Positions 25,221-35,400 are shown, counted from the stretch's first letter. The stretch is 64,000 nt of DNA from Clostridia bacterium (GCA_900766735.1 CAAFWO010000033.1:46207-110206); one strand, 5' to 3'. Program-made: numbers and translations. Notes: generated by a model not told the origin, from the letters alone.

Positions 25221-27033
25221 AGTATTAAGGTACTTAAAAAAGTTCAGAGTTATTATCTTCATTGTTGCACTCTTAGGCTCTCTTGCGACATATTTATACG
25301 GAAAGAGCAACCAGAAATACACAGCGTCGGTCGTTATCAAATACACAAATTCGGCCATTAACGACGGGTTTGCGCCGGACGGGACGAAGCTTGATGTCAA
25401 CGAGATATATTCGTCGGCAGTCATAACTCAGGCAATGGAATATTTGGGCAGTAACGGGCCGCTTAATATAATCCGTTCGCGGTGCAGTGTTACACAGATC
25501 ATTCCGGACGATCAGAAGGTGATAAATGACGCTAAGCTCGATAAGGGCGAGGAGGTCACCTATTTCCCCGATACATATAAAGTCAACCTTGTTGTTGACG
25601 GGCAGTACGGAAGCAAGTATGCCAGAAGCACATTAGACGCAATAATGCAGGCATACTGCACATATTACACGGAAAAATACGTCGAGCAGAAGCTTTCGAT
25701 CAATCCGTCGTCCGACCTTATCAAGAGCGGAAACGACTATTACGAGAGTATATCAATACTGGAGGACGATACGAATGCGATGCTTGGCTTTCTGATTACG
25801 AGAAAGGAAAACTATCCCGATTTCCGCTCGTCAAAGACGGGATATTCATATTCCGATCTTTATGAGATATATAAAAGCTTCAGGGATTATAAGATCCCGG
25901 AGCTTTACGCAAAGGTTCTTTCCGGCCCGCAGACGAAGGACGGAGAGATTTTGAGAAACTTCATTGCAAACGAGATAAGCTCGTCCGAAATGGAGGAAGA
26001 GATAAAGACAGAACAGCGTGCAAAGGTCTCCCTGCTTGCGGACAATTTTGTTCAGCAGAATAAGGAGATACTTGGCGGAACGGTGGGCGAGAACGGCAAG
26101 TATTTTTCGTCCGACCTTATTTTAAGACAGCTTGAGGACCACATCGAGAGAGATAAGACAGAGACGACCTATGACAGCCTGATTTTGGAAATGGTGGACA
26201 TTGACAAGGTGCTTGCCGCAAACAGGATCGACTGCGGATTTTTGACCGAGGTCGGCCAGAAATTCGGCGAGCTCGGCTCCGGAAGCAGTGGAACCGATGA
26301 GGAGCATTCAGAGCTTGAGTCACTTATCGATTCCTATGAGGACGAGCTTAAGACATATTTTGAGATCGTCAGCACGACGAGTAAGGAGTTAAACCTTTCG
26401 ATAAGCGCGGACTACCTTAAGATGATAAGCTCTGTGAGGGTCTATCCTTCGATAAACATAAAGCTCTACATCGTGCTTGCGCTGGTGTTCTTCCTGATCG
26501 TGGGATGCGCGGGAGCGATCATTTTGGGCCGTGCAGGGGATATAATGGATTATTTCCTCTATACCGATAAAAAGACCGGGCTCCCCAACAGAGAAAAACT
26601 CAATATCTATATCGATTCGCTTTCCGAGAGCATTTTGCCGGACGATTTTACGTGCTTTGCAATTCAGTTCGAGAACCTCGGCGAGCTTACCAGAAAGTTT
26701 GGCTACAGCGTCGGCGACAGTGTGCTTAAGGACTTTTCGGACCTTGTGAGATTAATGGGTGACTCAAAAGGAGTTATCGGCTATAACGGCGCCGGAAGCT
26801 ATTTTGCATTCTTTGAAAAATGCAGTCACAAGAAGGCGGACACGATATTAAAAGTGCTCGGCGAGTATGTTCAGAGGTATAACGAGCTTAACTATGAATA
26901 CCCGATAAAATACTCTGCGGCCGGCGAAACAACGTCGGACTCCGGGCTTTATAAGGTGCGCGAGCTTTTGCGCTCCGCCATCAGCAAGGCAAAGGAGAAC
27001 CGCTCCGAAAGCGAAAGTGAAAAAAATGATTGA
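25207..27033 (+). CDS. Wzz-like co-polymerase fused to a degenerate GGDEF domain
   Basis: The 608-residue product has helix 1 at ~12-30, a long extracytoplasmic region, helix 2 at ~419-440 (LYIVLALVFFLIVGCAGAII), then a cytoplasmic GGDEF-like domain from ~454. The GGDEF start is recognisable (TDKKTGLPNREKLN), and FGYSVGDSVLKDFSDLVRL matches the GHxxGDxxL helix. The signature itself is AGSYF at 529-533 and no RxxD inhibitory site is seen, so cyclase activity is not expected. The arrangement suggests an intracellular signal or structural input to polymer-length control, comparable in logic to PelD, but this is inference. Confidence 0.8.
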   Translation: MKKFEVLRYLKKFRVIIFIVALLGSLATYLYGKSNQKYTASVVIKYTNSAINDGFAPDGTKLDVNEIYSSAVITQAMEYLGSNGPLNIIRSRCSVTQIIPDDQKVINDAKLDKGEEVTYFPDTYKVNLVVDGQYGSKYARSTLDAIMQAYCTYYTEKYVEQKLSINPSSDLIKSGNDYYESISILEDDTNAMLGFLITRKENYPDFRSSKTGYSYSDLYEIYKSFRDYKIPELYAKVLSGPQTKDGEILRNFIANEISSSEMEEEIKTEQRAKVSLLADNFVQQNKEILGGTVGENGKYFSSDLILRQLEDHIERDKTETTYDSLILEMVDIDKVLAANRIDCGFLTEVGQKFGELGSGSSGTDEEHSELESLIDSYEDELKTYFEIVSTTSKELNLSISADYLKMISSVRVYPSINIKLYIVLALVFFLIVGCAGAIILGRAGDIMDYFLYTDKKTGLPNREKLNIYIDSLSESILPDDFTCFAIQFENLGELTRKFGYSVGDSVLKDFSDLVRLMGDSKGVIGYNGAGSYFAFFEKCSHKKADTILKVLGEYVQRYNELNYEYPIKYSAAGETTSDSGLYKVRELLRSAISKAKENRSESESEKND

Positions 27034-28231
27034 GAATCAGAGGCCATTTCAGTTAATTGAGTCAAAAACGGGCAACAGGGCGGTTGCATATGCCGTGGGC
27101 TTTGGCGCAAGAGTATCGGCAAGGGCACTGTATTTTCTCTCCCGGCCGTTCGGAAAAAAGGCGGTAAAACCGTTATCGCTTTCAGAGGCGGGAAAAAACC
27201 TTAAAGAGCTCTATCCCTTTACAGAAAGCGAGACAAATATCATGCCGCTTGCTATAGAGGACGGCTCGGTCGATGTTTCTGTCATCATTCCGGCTTACAA
27301 TGCCGAAAAATATATCATTTCATGTGTCGACAGTGTGCTCGGGCAAAAGACGGCCGCAAGGGTCGAGGTCATTGTCGTGAACGATAATTCGGGCGATAAG
27401 ACGATGGAGTGCCTTTTAAAATACAGCGGCGAAGAGCGTGTTTTACTTGTCGATAAAAAGGACGGCGGCTCTGCCGCAAAAGCGCGGAACGAAGGCCTTT
27501 TACACGCAAAGGGCAGATATATTATGTTTTTGGACAGTGACGATCGCTTGCCCTCCGGTGCGATCGAAACGCTTTACGGCGCGATAACTAAAAGCGGAGC
27601 GGACATCTGCCAGGGCGGCTGGCAGTATATCGAAAAAGACGAAACACTCGGCCTCACACAGCGATATATAAATGAAACGTATACAGGCAAAAAGAGGGCG
27701 CATGTTTTTGACCTTCCGGGAATGCCGTGGGGAAAGATATACACTCGCGGGCTTTTTGATAAGATCCGCTTTCCTGAAAGCTATTGCTGTTTTGAGGATT
27801 CGATCGTTCATTTTCTCTTATTCAGATCGGCAAAGAAAATAATATCGGTCGGCGAAAAGGTCTATCTTTGGAGGAAAAATCCTTCGGGAATAACTGCGAC
27901 CTCGCAAAACAGCAAAAAGGCGGTCCTGAGCGCCCTAATAGTTAAAGATTTGCTTAAAATGAACGATGCGCTCGGGTTAGAGAAAGACTCTCTTTATTTA
28001 ATGAGCTTAACGATGCAGCTTTCAAACTTTTGCTATGCCAACGTCCGCGGGCTTTCCGGGGAGGAAAAGGAAAAAGTGTTTGCGTTTTGTAGCGCGCTTT
28101 ATAAAGAAAGAGTCGCACAAGATGAAATAAAGGATCTTCCTTATGTCATTAAAAATGAGGCGAAGGCGCTTCTTTCGGGGCGCTTTGATCTTTGGGAGAA
28201 GCAGGGGAAACTATTTCAGCTTATGAATTGA
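27017..28231 (+). CDS. Glycosyltransferase family 2
   Basis: The 404-residue product has an unusual ~85-residue N-terminal extension before the GT2 core (VDVSVIIPAYNAEKYIISCVDSVL, VNDNSGDKTME, MFLDSDDRLPSG). Start is either GTG 27017 or ATG 27026; both overlap the end of the Wzz-GGDEF-like gene. The C-terminus is helical. It likely adds a sugar in the repeat unit, and the coupling to the upstream gene suggests co-production. Confidence 0.9.
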   Translation: MKKMIENQRPFQLIESKTGNRAVAYAVGFGARVSARALYFLSRPFGKKAVKPLSLSEAGKNLKELYPFTESETNIMPLAIEDGSVDVSVIIPAYNAEKYIISCVDSVLGQKTAARVEVIVVNDNSGDKTMECLLKYSGEERVLLVDKKDGGSAAKARNEGLLHAKGRYIMFLDSDDRLPSGAIETLYGAITKSGADICQGGWQYIEKDETLGLTQRYINETYTGKKRAHVFDLPGMPWGKIYTRGLFDKIRFPESYCCFEDSIVHFLLFRSAKKIISVGEKVYLWRKNPSGITATSQNSKKAVLSALIVKDLLKMNDALGLEKDSLYLMSLTMQLSNFCYANVRGLSGEEKEKVFAFCSALYKERVAQDEIKDLPYVIKNEAKALLSGRFDLWEKQGKLFQLMN

Positions 28232-28234
28232 TAG

Positions 28235-29368
28235 GTGATAAAAGTGATAAGAGTTTTACATTCCGTTAGCAATATGGACAGGGCGGGAATAGAGACGATG
28301 CTTATGAACTATTACCGCAATATCGACAGGGAAAAGCTTCAGTTCGATTTTATTGTTAATAAGCCGAAAAAGGGTGATTATGACGATGAGATCAGGAAAA
28401 TGGGCGGGAATATCTATTTAAGCCCGGGGCTTAACCCAATTCACTATAATGACTATATGAAATTTGTTTCGGAAATTGTCCGAAATAACAGCGATATAAA
28501 AATCGTTCACGCCCACAATGAGGCGATGGGGCTTTACGCATTGAATGGTGCGAAAAAGGCCGGTATTGATGTGAGGATCGCGCACGCGCATAACACAAAA
28601 ATAGTCCGTGACTATAAATGGCCTCTTAAAATGTTCTGCAAGGCATTTTTGCCGTATTCCGCGACGGACCTTTGGGCGTGCGGAAACGAGGCCGGAGAAT
28701 ATTTTTTCGGGAAAAACAACTGGAGATTGCGCGGGATGGTGATGCATAATGCCATTGACACGGAAAAATTCGGATTTTCCGAAAGTGTACGAAAAGCTGT
28801 TAGAGAAAAGTACGGCCTTACCGGTAAGACTGTGATAGGCCATGTCGGCCGTTTCAATGTCCAGAAAAATCACACAAGGTTATTAGAGATATTCTCGCGC
28901 TTTGTCAAAACCGATCCCAATGCGGTGCTCTTTCTGGCCGGCGAGGGTGAGCTTATGGATAAAATGAAGGAAAAGGCAAAGGCGCTTAAGATTTCAGACA
29001 AGGTGATCTTTGCCGGGCTTCTTCAAAACACCGAAGAAATTTATCAGGCGATGGATCTTTTTATTCTGCCGTCGCTTTTTGAGGGACTTCCCGTCGTCGC
29101 GATCGAGGCGCAGGCCTCCGGCCTTCCGTGCGTTTTTTCGGATAAGGTGACAGACGAGGCCATTTTGTCCGGTAACGCTTTTAGCGTTTCGCTCGGCGAC
29201 CCGGACGGGGTCTGGTGCGAAAAAATCATGCAGGCACTAAAGAAAGAAAATAACAGGCCGCTCGGGAAAGAGACTGTGAAAAATGCCGGGTATGACATTT
29301 TTTCGGAGGCGGAGCGCATCAGCAGCTTATATATAAAAATGGCGGAGCAGGCGTATGGGAGAGAATAA
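28235..29368 (+). CDS. Glycosyltransferase family 4
   Basis: The 377-residue product matches the GT4 type found in Firmicute capsule clusters: IRVLHSVSNMDRAGIETMLMNYYRNID at the N-terminus, HAHNEAMGLYAL, IGHVGRFNVQKNHTRLLEIF, and the E-x7-E motif in LPSLFEGLPVVAIEAQASGLPCV. The start is GTG 28235 or the better-spaced GTG 28244. It overlaps the acyltransferase by 14 bp. Confidence 0.92.
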   Translation: MIKVIRVLHSVSNMDRAGIETMLMNYYRNIDREKLQFDFIVNKPKKGDYDDEIRKMGGNIYLSPGLNPIHYNDYMKFVSEIVRNNSDIKIVHAHNEAMGLYALNGAKKAGIDVRIAHAHNTKIVRDYKWPLKMFCKAFLPYSATDLWACGNEAGEYFFGKNNWRLRGMVMHNAIDTEKFGFSESVRKAVREKYGLTGKTVIGHVGRFNVQKNHTRLLEIFSRFVKTDPNAVLFLAGEGELMDKMKEKAKALKISDKVIFAGLLQNTEEIYQAMDLFILPSLFEGLPVVAIEAQASGLPCVFSDKVTDEAILSGNAFSVSLGDPDGVWCEKIMQALKKENNRPLGKETVKNAGYDIFSEAERISSLYIKMAEQAYGRE

Positions 29369-30404
29369 GAGACTTTCGTATATCGACGCGGCGAAGGGCA
29401 TTGCCGTTCTTTTGGTAATATTCGGGCATTGCTTTAGGCAGAGCATGAGGACGGACTTTTACTGGTGCGACTTTTCGTATCTTTATGTTTACCGCTTTCA
29501 TGTGACGCTTTTGTTCGTGCTCTCCGGAATGGGATATTCCCTGACACGGGAGAAAAACCTTTCGCTCGGCACGGGAGCATATATAAAGAAAAAAGCAAAA
29601 TCACTCCTTTTGCCGTGGTTCTCCTATTCAGTGATAATCTATCTTGTTTTTGCGATTCTTTGGCTGATTGCGCCGGTCAGAGAGTTGTTGGATTCAAGCG
29701 CGTATAAGTTCATCGCTCCGGCGGATTTTTTCCGCGCGATAATCTATAACGAAAACCCATATTGCTTTCATGTGTGGTATTTACAGACGCTGTTTTTCTT
29801 CACGGTCTTTGCGTTCTTAACAGAAAAATATCTCGGCAAAAAAGCGTTTTTGGTGATAGCGGCCGTGCTGATAGTTTTGTCGCCGGCACTCTATTCTTTG
29901 TATTTTGAGACGGCAAATTGGGCGCTCAAGGGCTTTTTTCAAAAACTGCCGTTCTTTCTCATCGGCATTCTTTTGACAGATCGAATGATAAAAAAGCATG
30001 AAAAAGCGCTTTTATTCTCCGGAATCGCAGCCGCATTGGCTGAAGGCGCGTTTATTATGAGCAAAGCGGCCTTTTCCGGCGCGGCGGCGATATTGGCAGG
30101 TTATGCCGAGAACATTGTCATCTTATTTATCTGCCTCGGAATAATCGCATTTTGCTCGCATTTTGAAAACAGGCTATCAAAATTTTCGGCGTTTGGCAAA
30201 AGCACACTGCCTTATTATTTATACCATCAGCCGTTTTGCTGTGCGTTTTTGGGCATAGTGCTTTACGAAAAACTTAACATAAATGCGGTCTTGACGGTGA
30301 TCATCTGCTTTGCATCAAGCATCGCGGTGCCGAAAGCGGTGCTTTGGATATTTAAGAAAACCGGGATCGGAAAATTATTTCAAAAAATCGGACTTCCGGC
30401 ATAA
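29355..30404 (+). CDS. Acyltransferase 3 family membrane protein
   Basis: The 349-residue product is an integral membrane protein of about ten helices with the family N-terminus RLSYIDAAKGIAVLLVIFGH, which carries the catalytic His, and a second conserved segment around YVYRFHVTLLFVLSGMGYS. Such enzymes O-acetylate or succinylate polysaccharide residues across the membrane. A second member of the family lies at 33346, so the polymer may bear two acyl substitutions. Confidence 0.92.
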   Translation: MGENKRLSYIDAAKGIAVLLVIFGHCFRQSMRTDFYWCDFSYLYVYRFHVTLLFVLSGMGYSLTREKNLSLGTGAYIKKKAKSLLLPWFSYSVIIYLVFAILWLIAPVRELLDSSAYKFIAPADFFRAIIYNENPYCFHVWYLQTLFFFTVFAFLTEKYLGKKAFLVIAAVLIVLSPALYSLYFETANWALKGFFQKLPFFLIGILLTDRMIKKHEKALLFSGIAAALAEGAFIMSKAAFSGAAAILAGYAENIVILFICLGIIAFCSHFENRLSKFSAFGKSTLPYYLYHQPFCCAFLGIVLYEKLNINAVLTVIICFASSIAVPKAVLWIFKKTGIGKLFQKIGLPA

Positions 30405-30426
30405 AACGAAAGGAACGGGTGGAAAA

Positions 30427-31950
30427 GTGACAGAAGCAAAAGCGGCAACCTCGGGCGAGAAGAACAGGCGCGTCATTAAAAATATTGCGGCAAACCTTTT
30501 GTATGAGCTGGTCGTCGTCGCTTTCGGCCTCATATTGCCGCGCCTTTATTTATTGAATTTCGGATCGGATGTCAACGGGCTTGACAATACGATAAAAAAC
30601 ATATTTGCCTATCTCGCGCTATTGGAGGCCGGAGTGGGGCTCTCGGCGCAGTATGCGCTCTACCGCCCGGTTGCAGAGGGTGACACGAAGGGCATAAATT
30701 CCATTCTTTCGGCGACAAGGATATTTTACTTAAAGGCCGGCGTTATATATCTTCTCGCGTCGTTATTTTTTGCAGCGGTCTATCCGCTCATCATAAAGAC
30801 GGAGCTTTCGTATTTTACCGTGTTTATGGTGATCTTGATATACAGCATTCCGGGCGTGATACTTTTCCTTTTGCGCGGAAAATACACCGTGTTTTTGGAT
30901 GTCGAGGGAAAGCGTTATATTTTAACGGTTCTTTCAATGATCACGCTCATAATCTCCAATGTGTTAAGACTTGTCCTTTTGATGTTTTCTGATAACCTCA
31001 TATTGGTTCAGGCGACATACTGTGTTCCGTCGGTAATACAGATAATTGCGGTCGAGATCTATGTCAAAAGAAAATATCCGTGGATCAATTTTAAGGAAAA
31101 ACCGGATTTCCATGCACTTTCACAGAAAAAGTCGGTGCTCATTCACCAGATCTCGGGCTGTATTTTTTCAAACACTGACACTATCATAATTTCCGTCGTC
31201 TGTGGAATGAGCCGCGCGAGCGTATATGCAATATACGCGCTGTTTTTCTCCAACTTTCAAAAGATCGTCAATTCCTTTACAAACAGCATGACCTTTAAGT
31301 TCGGGCAGTTATATCAGATTGATAAAGAAAAATTCAGGCGCGATTTCGGAACGTATGAGACAGTCTATTACACCTTGATGTTTGCGGCATATACTGTCAT
31401 AACGGCGTTTCTGGCGCCCGTAATAAAGCTCTATACCGAGGGCGTGGCGGACGCGGCGATCTATAATAGTGCTTTCATTTTGGTCGCCTTCGCGGTGTCG
31501 ACGGTTGTCGGCGCGGCGGAAACTCCGCAGATCCAGCTTCTCTCGATCGCCGGAAAATTTGACGATACGAAAAATCAGGCCGTCTGGGAAATGTGCATCA
31601 ACATTGCCGTTTCCGTTCCGGCGACAGTGATCTTGGGGATACCCGGCTGTTTGCTGGGCACGGTCGCGGCACTTGTTTACAGAACGAATGCGCTCATGCG
31701 CTATTCGTCTGCAAATATCGTCGGCGAAAGAGTGATCTTAAGCTATAAAAAGCTTTTTGTCAACATTTTGGCAGGTGTTGTTATTTTGTGCATTACCGGG
31801 GTCGGGGGTTGCGAACCGATTGGGTATATTTATATTATGGGCAGGGCGATACTCTCCGCACTTTGGATATTGCCGTGCTTTATAATGGTTAACCTCGTAA
31901 CAAGCTTTAATGATTTTAAATGGCTTTATAAAAGCCTTAAGAAAAACTAA
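30427..31950 (+). CDS. Wzx-type polysaccharide flippase (MOP/PST family)
   Basis: The 507-residue product has about 12-14 membrane helices and resembles PST-type exporters (LLYELVVVAFGLILPRLYLLNFGSDVNGLDNTIKNIFAYLALLEAGVG). It flips the lipid-linked repeat unit to the outer face. GTG 30427 with GGGTGG upstream is chosen; the longer open frame to 30310 would overlap the acyltransferase by 95 bp with an unrelated basic sequence. Confidence 0.9.
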   Translation: MTEAKAATSGEKNRRVIKNIAANLLYELVVVAFGLILPRLYLLNFGSDVNGLDNTIKNIFAYLALLEAGVGLSAQYALYRPVAEGDTKGINSILSATRIFYLKAGVIYLLASLFFAAVYPLIIKTELSYFTVFMVILIYSIPGVILFLLRGKYTVFLDVEGKRYILTVLSMITLIISNVLRLVLLMFSDNLILVQATYCVPSVIQIIAVEIYVKRKYPWINFKEKPDFHALSQKKSVLIHQISGCIFSNTDTIIISVVCGMSRASVYAIYALFFSNFQKIVNSFTNSMTFKFGQLYQIDKEKFRRDFGTYETVYYTLMFAAYTVITAFLAPVIKLYTEGVADAAIYNSAFILVAFAVSTVVGAAETPQIQLLSIAGKFDDTKNQAVWEMCINIAVSVPATVILGIPGCLLGTVAALVYRTNALMRYSSANIVGERVILSYKKLFVNILAGVVILCITGVGGCEPIGYIYIMGRAILSALWILPCFIMVNLVTSFNDFKWLYKSLKKN

Positions 31951-31967
31951 GAAGAAAGGAGATAATT

Positions 31968-33329
31968 ATGCGCGCTCTTTCGGAAATTCTCGAAAAGAAA
32001 AATTACACTTCATCGGCGATAAAAAAACAGAATGGCACATATTATCTCCTTGCCGAAATTATTTTCATATTTCTGATCACGCTCTCGGCGCTCGGCGAAT
32101 GGAAAAAGATAAACGCCGTCGCGGCGGGGCTTCCCAAAGCGCTGACAGTCGGCGTCATTTTAATGGCTTTTGTATTTTTGGTCATTGCTCCGGATTTTAA
32201 AAGGGCGAAGGAGCTTTGGGGGCCGGCGGCAATGTATATGCTTCTTATTTTAATGCTCCTTCTCTGGTCGATCGTTATCTGGGTCTTAAAATTCAGCGGT
32301 TTTTCGTCCATGCTTCGCGGTTGCTCAAAAATGGTGTTTCAGTCCATCGCGGTGCTGACTGCGGTCGCCGCAGTCTATCTTTTCGGCAAAAAGGCCGCAC
32401 TGTATTTTACGGTGAGTCTTCTTTTGACAAACGGACTCATCATGCTTTTTGAAATGCCTAACTACGGTGTCGCAGAGAGCATTCGCTCGGTTATTACATG
32501 TATCGTCACATTCGGAGATGCGTCTGACTATGCAAGAAGCCTTGAGATACACGATCTGACATTTGTATTCGGCCAGCTTATCATTTATTATGCGGCTTTT
32601 TATGAAGGAGATGGGGAAAAGGGCAGGAGAAATAAATGGGTCTGCCTTATTCTTTGCACGTTTGCGTTTTTGGTCGGAATGAAAAGGATCGCGGTTCCGG
32701 CGGTCGTCTTCTTCACGCTGTTGGCATTGTTGTTAAGAAACAGAAAAAAACTCGCGGGCTTTTTTGTCGCGGCCGGAGTTTTGTGGACAATCTTCTTCCT
32801 TTTATTTATCTACGGGGTGCGAAACGGCTATGTGACCGAGATCTGCTCGCGGTTCGGGATCGATATGATGGGGCGCGACTATCTGTGGCGCCTTACGAAC
32901 GATTATTATTCTTTTTCGCCGCTTTATATGGGGCGCGGATTTGAATTTGTCGACACGGTGGTCAAACAGTGGTATAATGACGGGCTCATTAAAAAGGCCT
33001 ATATGTTCCATAACGACATATTAAAGGTCTTTGTGGAAATGGGCTTTCCGGGTTTTATGCTCTGGAGCGGAATACAGTATATTTTATATCCTGTTTTCTT
33101 CACAAAATATGCAGGGCAGAGGGCGGCACTTTTATATTTTGCGGAGCTTAGCTATATGACAGTCACCTATCTTACGGATAATACGGCGTTTTACTTCTGG
33201 AGCACGCTCGGGCTAAAGCTCATCGTTTTGTGCTATGCATATTCCGAACGCGAAAAAAGAAAGCCGACGGCCGGGAAGTGGAGACCGCCGACGAAGGACG
33301 AGGTCATAGCGGCAATGGGAAGATACTAA
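31968..33329 (+). CDS. Wzy-type O-antigen/capsule polymerase-like membrane protein
   Basis: The 453-residue product has about ten to twelve membrane helices and a large loop containing GRDYLWRLTNDYYSFSPLYMGRGF and a following HND motif (YMFHNDILKVFVEMG). That places it with O-antigen ligase/polymerase-like proteins. Position next to the flippase supports Wzy. AAAGGAG precedes the ATG. Sequence conservation in this family is low, so the call depends partly on context. Confidence 0.82.
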   Translation: MRALSEILEKKNYTSSAIKKQNGTYYLLAEIIFIFLITLSALGEWKKINAVAAGLPKALTVGVILMAFVFLVIAPDFKRAKELWGPAAMYMLLILMLLLWSIVIWVLKFSGFSSMLRGCSKMVFQSIAVLTAVAAVYLFGKKAALYFTVSLLLTNGLIMLFEMPNYGVAESIRSVITCIVTFGDASDYARSLEIHDLTFVFGQLIIYYAAFYEGDGEKGRRNKWVCLILCTFAFLVGMKRIAVPAVVFFTLLALLLRNRKKLAGFFVAAGVLWTIFFLLFIYGVRNGYVTEICSRFGIDMMGRDYLWRLTNDYYSFSPLYMGRGFEFVDTVVKQWYNDGLIKKAYMFHNDILKVFVEMGFPGFMLWSGIQYILYPVFFTKYAGQRAALLYFAELSYMTVTYLTDNTAFYFWSTLGLKLIVLCYAYSEREKRKPTAGKWRPPTKDEVIAAMGRY

Positions 33330-33345
33330 AAAGGGAGGCGAAAAA

Positions 33346-34383
33346 GTGGAAAAAGCAAGGAAAAACTGGCTTGATGCCGCGCGGGCGCTGGCGATGCTTT
33401 TTGTCATCTTCGGGCACGTCGGAAATGAGCTTTTTGCAAATAATGTTTCTGCGGATACGGTTTATCTGCCCCTGTTAAAAATCATAAACCCGATAAAGGT
33501 TCCGCTTTTTTTCGCTGTATCGGGCTATCTGTTTTCGGATAAAAATAACGATGTGAAGTATTTTTTCTGCAAAGTGTTAAAAAGCAGACTGATACCATAT
33601 GCTTTCTGGGGCTCGTTTATGGGCATTATCGCGTTTTTGATGGACTTTGCGCGCTCGGGATTTGACAAAAGCAACGCCTTTTCGCTCCTGTGCTCGGAAT
33701 ATCTCGTCCCATTTGTGCGCGGAAATCTCATCTGGTTCATTCCTTGCCTGATAGTTTCGGAGATCGTTTTTTTCGCAATAAACAAAATCTCAAAGGGAAA
33801 TTTATATGTTCTTTCGGCGCTGGCGTTTGCCGTAACCTTTTTGGGATATTTCCTTTCGGCGGATTCCTCGGTCAAGCCCTGGAAGTTTGACACGGCCTTT
33901 ACCTGCACGCAGTTTATGGCACTGGGGTATCTGATAAAAAAGCTTTCGGGGAAAGTAAAGATCGACCTTCGCGTTTTATCATGGAGCCTTGCGGCCGCAT
34001 ATATCGGCCTTATTGTCCTTTTCGGGTCACTTCCGTGCGGAAACAATGTCGATGTCAATATGGGAAAATATTTTGACCCGGCAGGATTCACTCTTTTATC
34101 GTTCATAGGGATAGGTTTTATATTTTGCATCTCGCATTTTTTGGAGAATGTAAAAGCGCTTATTTTCATCGGGCAAAACACATTCGTTTATTTTGTCTGG
34201 CATATGTATGCGGCAAAAATTATCATTGTGGTGCTTTATAAGAGTCCGCTTATGGGGCATCTTCCGATGACCTTATCGGCGGTTTTCATAACGGTGCTCT
34301 CATGCATTGTTTGCGCGGCGGTCGCGCTCGTTGTAAATGGGTGGCTCGGTTTTTCCGTCGGCAGGAAAAACTCACGGAGGTAG
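33346..34383 (+). CDS. Acyltransferase 3 family membrane protein (second copy)
   Basis: The 345-residue product begins KARKNWLDAARALAMLFVIFGHVG, the acyltransferase 3 motif with its His, and has about ten helices. It differs clearly from the copy at 29355, so it is not a recent duplicate. Start GTG 33346 follows GGGAGG. Probable role: a second O-acylation of the surface polymer. Confidence 0.9.
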   Translation: MEKARKNWLDAARALAMLFVIFGHVGNELFANNVSADTVYLPLLKIINPIKVPLFFAVSGYLFSDKNNDVKYFFCKVLKSRLIPYAFWGSFMGIIAFLMDFARSGFDKSNAFSLLCSEYLVPFVRGNLIWFIPCLIVSEIVFFAINKISKGNLYVLSALAFAVTFLGYFLSADSSVKPWKFDTAFTCTQFMALGYLIKKLSGKVKIDLRVLSWSLAAAYIGLIVLFGSLPCGNNVDVNMGKYFDPAGFTLLSFIGIGFIFCISHFLENVKALIFIGQNTFVYFVWHMYAAKIIIVVLYKSPLMGHLPMTLSAVFITVLSCIVCAAVALVVNGWLGFSVGRKNSRR

Positions 34384-34386
34384 AAT

Positions 34387-35400
34387 ATGACTAAGGTTTC
34401 GGTTGTTATTCCGGTCTATAACATGGAAAAATATTTGGACAGGGCTTATAATTCATTAAAAAATCAGACCATGGCGGACTTTGAGGCGATTTTCGTCAAC
34501 GACGGGTCGGTCGACGGGAGCGGAGAAATCTTATCGCGCCTTGAAAAAGAGGATGAAAGGGTCCGCGTTATAACGAAGTCAAACGGAGGAGTTGCCTCGG
34601 CAAGAAACACCGCGCTTGACGCGGCGAAGGGCGAATACGTCTTCTTTCTGGATCCGGACGACTGGATAGAGCCGGACACGTTTTCCTCTCTCACAACAGC
34701 GGCGGACAGTGAGAAGGCAGATATTGTGATGTTCGGGGTCATGAGCGAATTTTTTGATAAAGACGGAAACACGGTGAAAAGAACCGTCACTCACACGCCG
34801 ATGGAGGGCGTGTTCAGAGGCGAGCCGTTTAAAAAATACTTTGATCGCCTGGCGACCAACTATCTTGTTGCAACGAAAATGATCCGCCGTGAATTTATCG
34901 AAAAACACGGTTGCCGTTTTCACTTAAAAAACATCGGCGAGGATGGGCTTTTTTATGTCAGCGTTTATGAAAACGACCCTGAATGCCTTGTTATGATCGA
35001 CAGGCCGTTTTACCACTATTTCGTTGCAAGAAGCTTGTCGCTTTCAAATTCCTATCATCCTGAACGCGTTAACGACAATTTTTATCTGAGCGAGGCTGTA
35101 AGATCGGCCGTTGAAAAGTGGGGGCTTATGAATAGTCCGATGCATCTTAAAACTGCATACTATGCCACAGTGCGCGATTTACAGATCGGAATCAAGAATG
35201 TGAGCCTCGGAAACGAACCGATCAAAAAGCGCCGTCTCTGGCTTAAAAACGTTATGAAGGATGAATGGGTGAAAAAAAGCGTTAAGTCTGTTTCGGTTTC
35301 CATGGCCGGTAACAGAAATGACAAAATAAAGCTTATTTTGATCAAGCTTCATTTGTATTTTGCCGTTATGGCACTATCCGGTATAAATCAGAAAAAGTGA
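34387..35400 (+). CDS. Glycosyltransferase family 2
   Basis: The 337-residue product shows VSVVIPVYNMEKYLDRAYNSL, VNDGSVDGSGEIL and FFLDPDDWIEPD, a standard GT2 core, then a helical, basic C-terminus. It begins 3 bp after the acyltransferase stop, with CGGAGG-type site upstream. The specificity is unknown. Confidence 0.92.
   Translation: MTKVSVVIPVYNMEKYLDRAYNSLKNQTMADFEAIFVNDGSVDGSGEILSRLEKEDERVRVITKSNGGVASARNTALDAAKGEYVFFLDPDDWIEPDTFSSLTTAADSEKADIVMFGVMSEFFDKDGNTVKRTVTHTPMEGVFRGEPFKKYFDRLATNYLVATKMIRREFIEKHGCRFHLKNIGEDGLFYVSVYENDPECLVMIDRPFYHYFVARSLSLSNSYHPERVNDNFYLSEAVRSAVEKWGLMNSPMHLKTAYYATVRDLQIGIKNVSLGNEPIKKRRLWLKNVMKDEWVKKSVKSVSVSMAGNRNDKIKLILIKLHLYFAVMALSGINQKK

Noticed and set aside
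27017..27033. Fusion of the Wzz-GGDEF-like gene with the following GT2
   Set aside because: The frames differ and the Wzz-GGDEF-like frame has its own stop at 27031-27033; the short overlap is ordinary translational coupling.
30310..30426. Longer N-terminus for the flippase
   Set aside because: The extra 39 residues overlap the acyltransferase gene and are basic and unrelated to flippases; GTG 30427 has the ribosome site.
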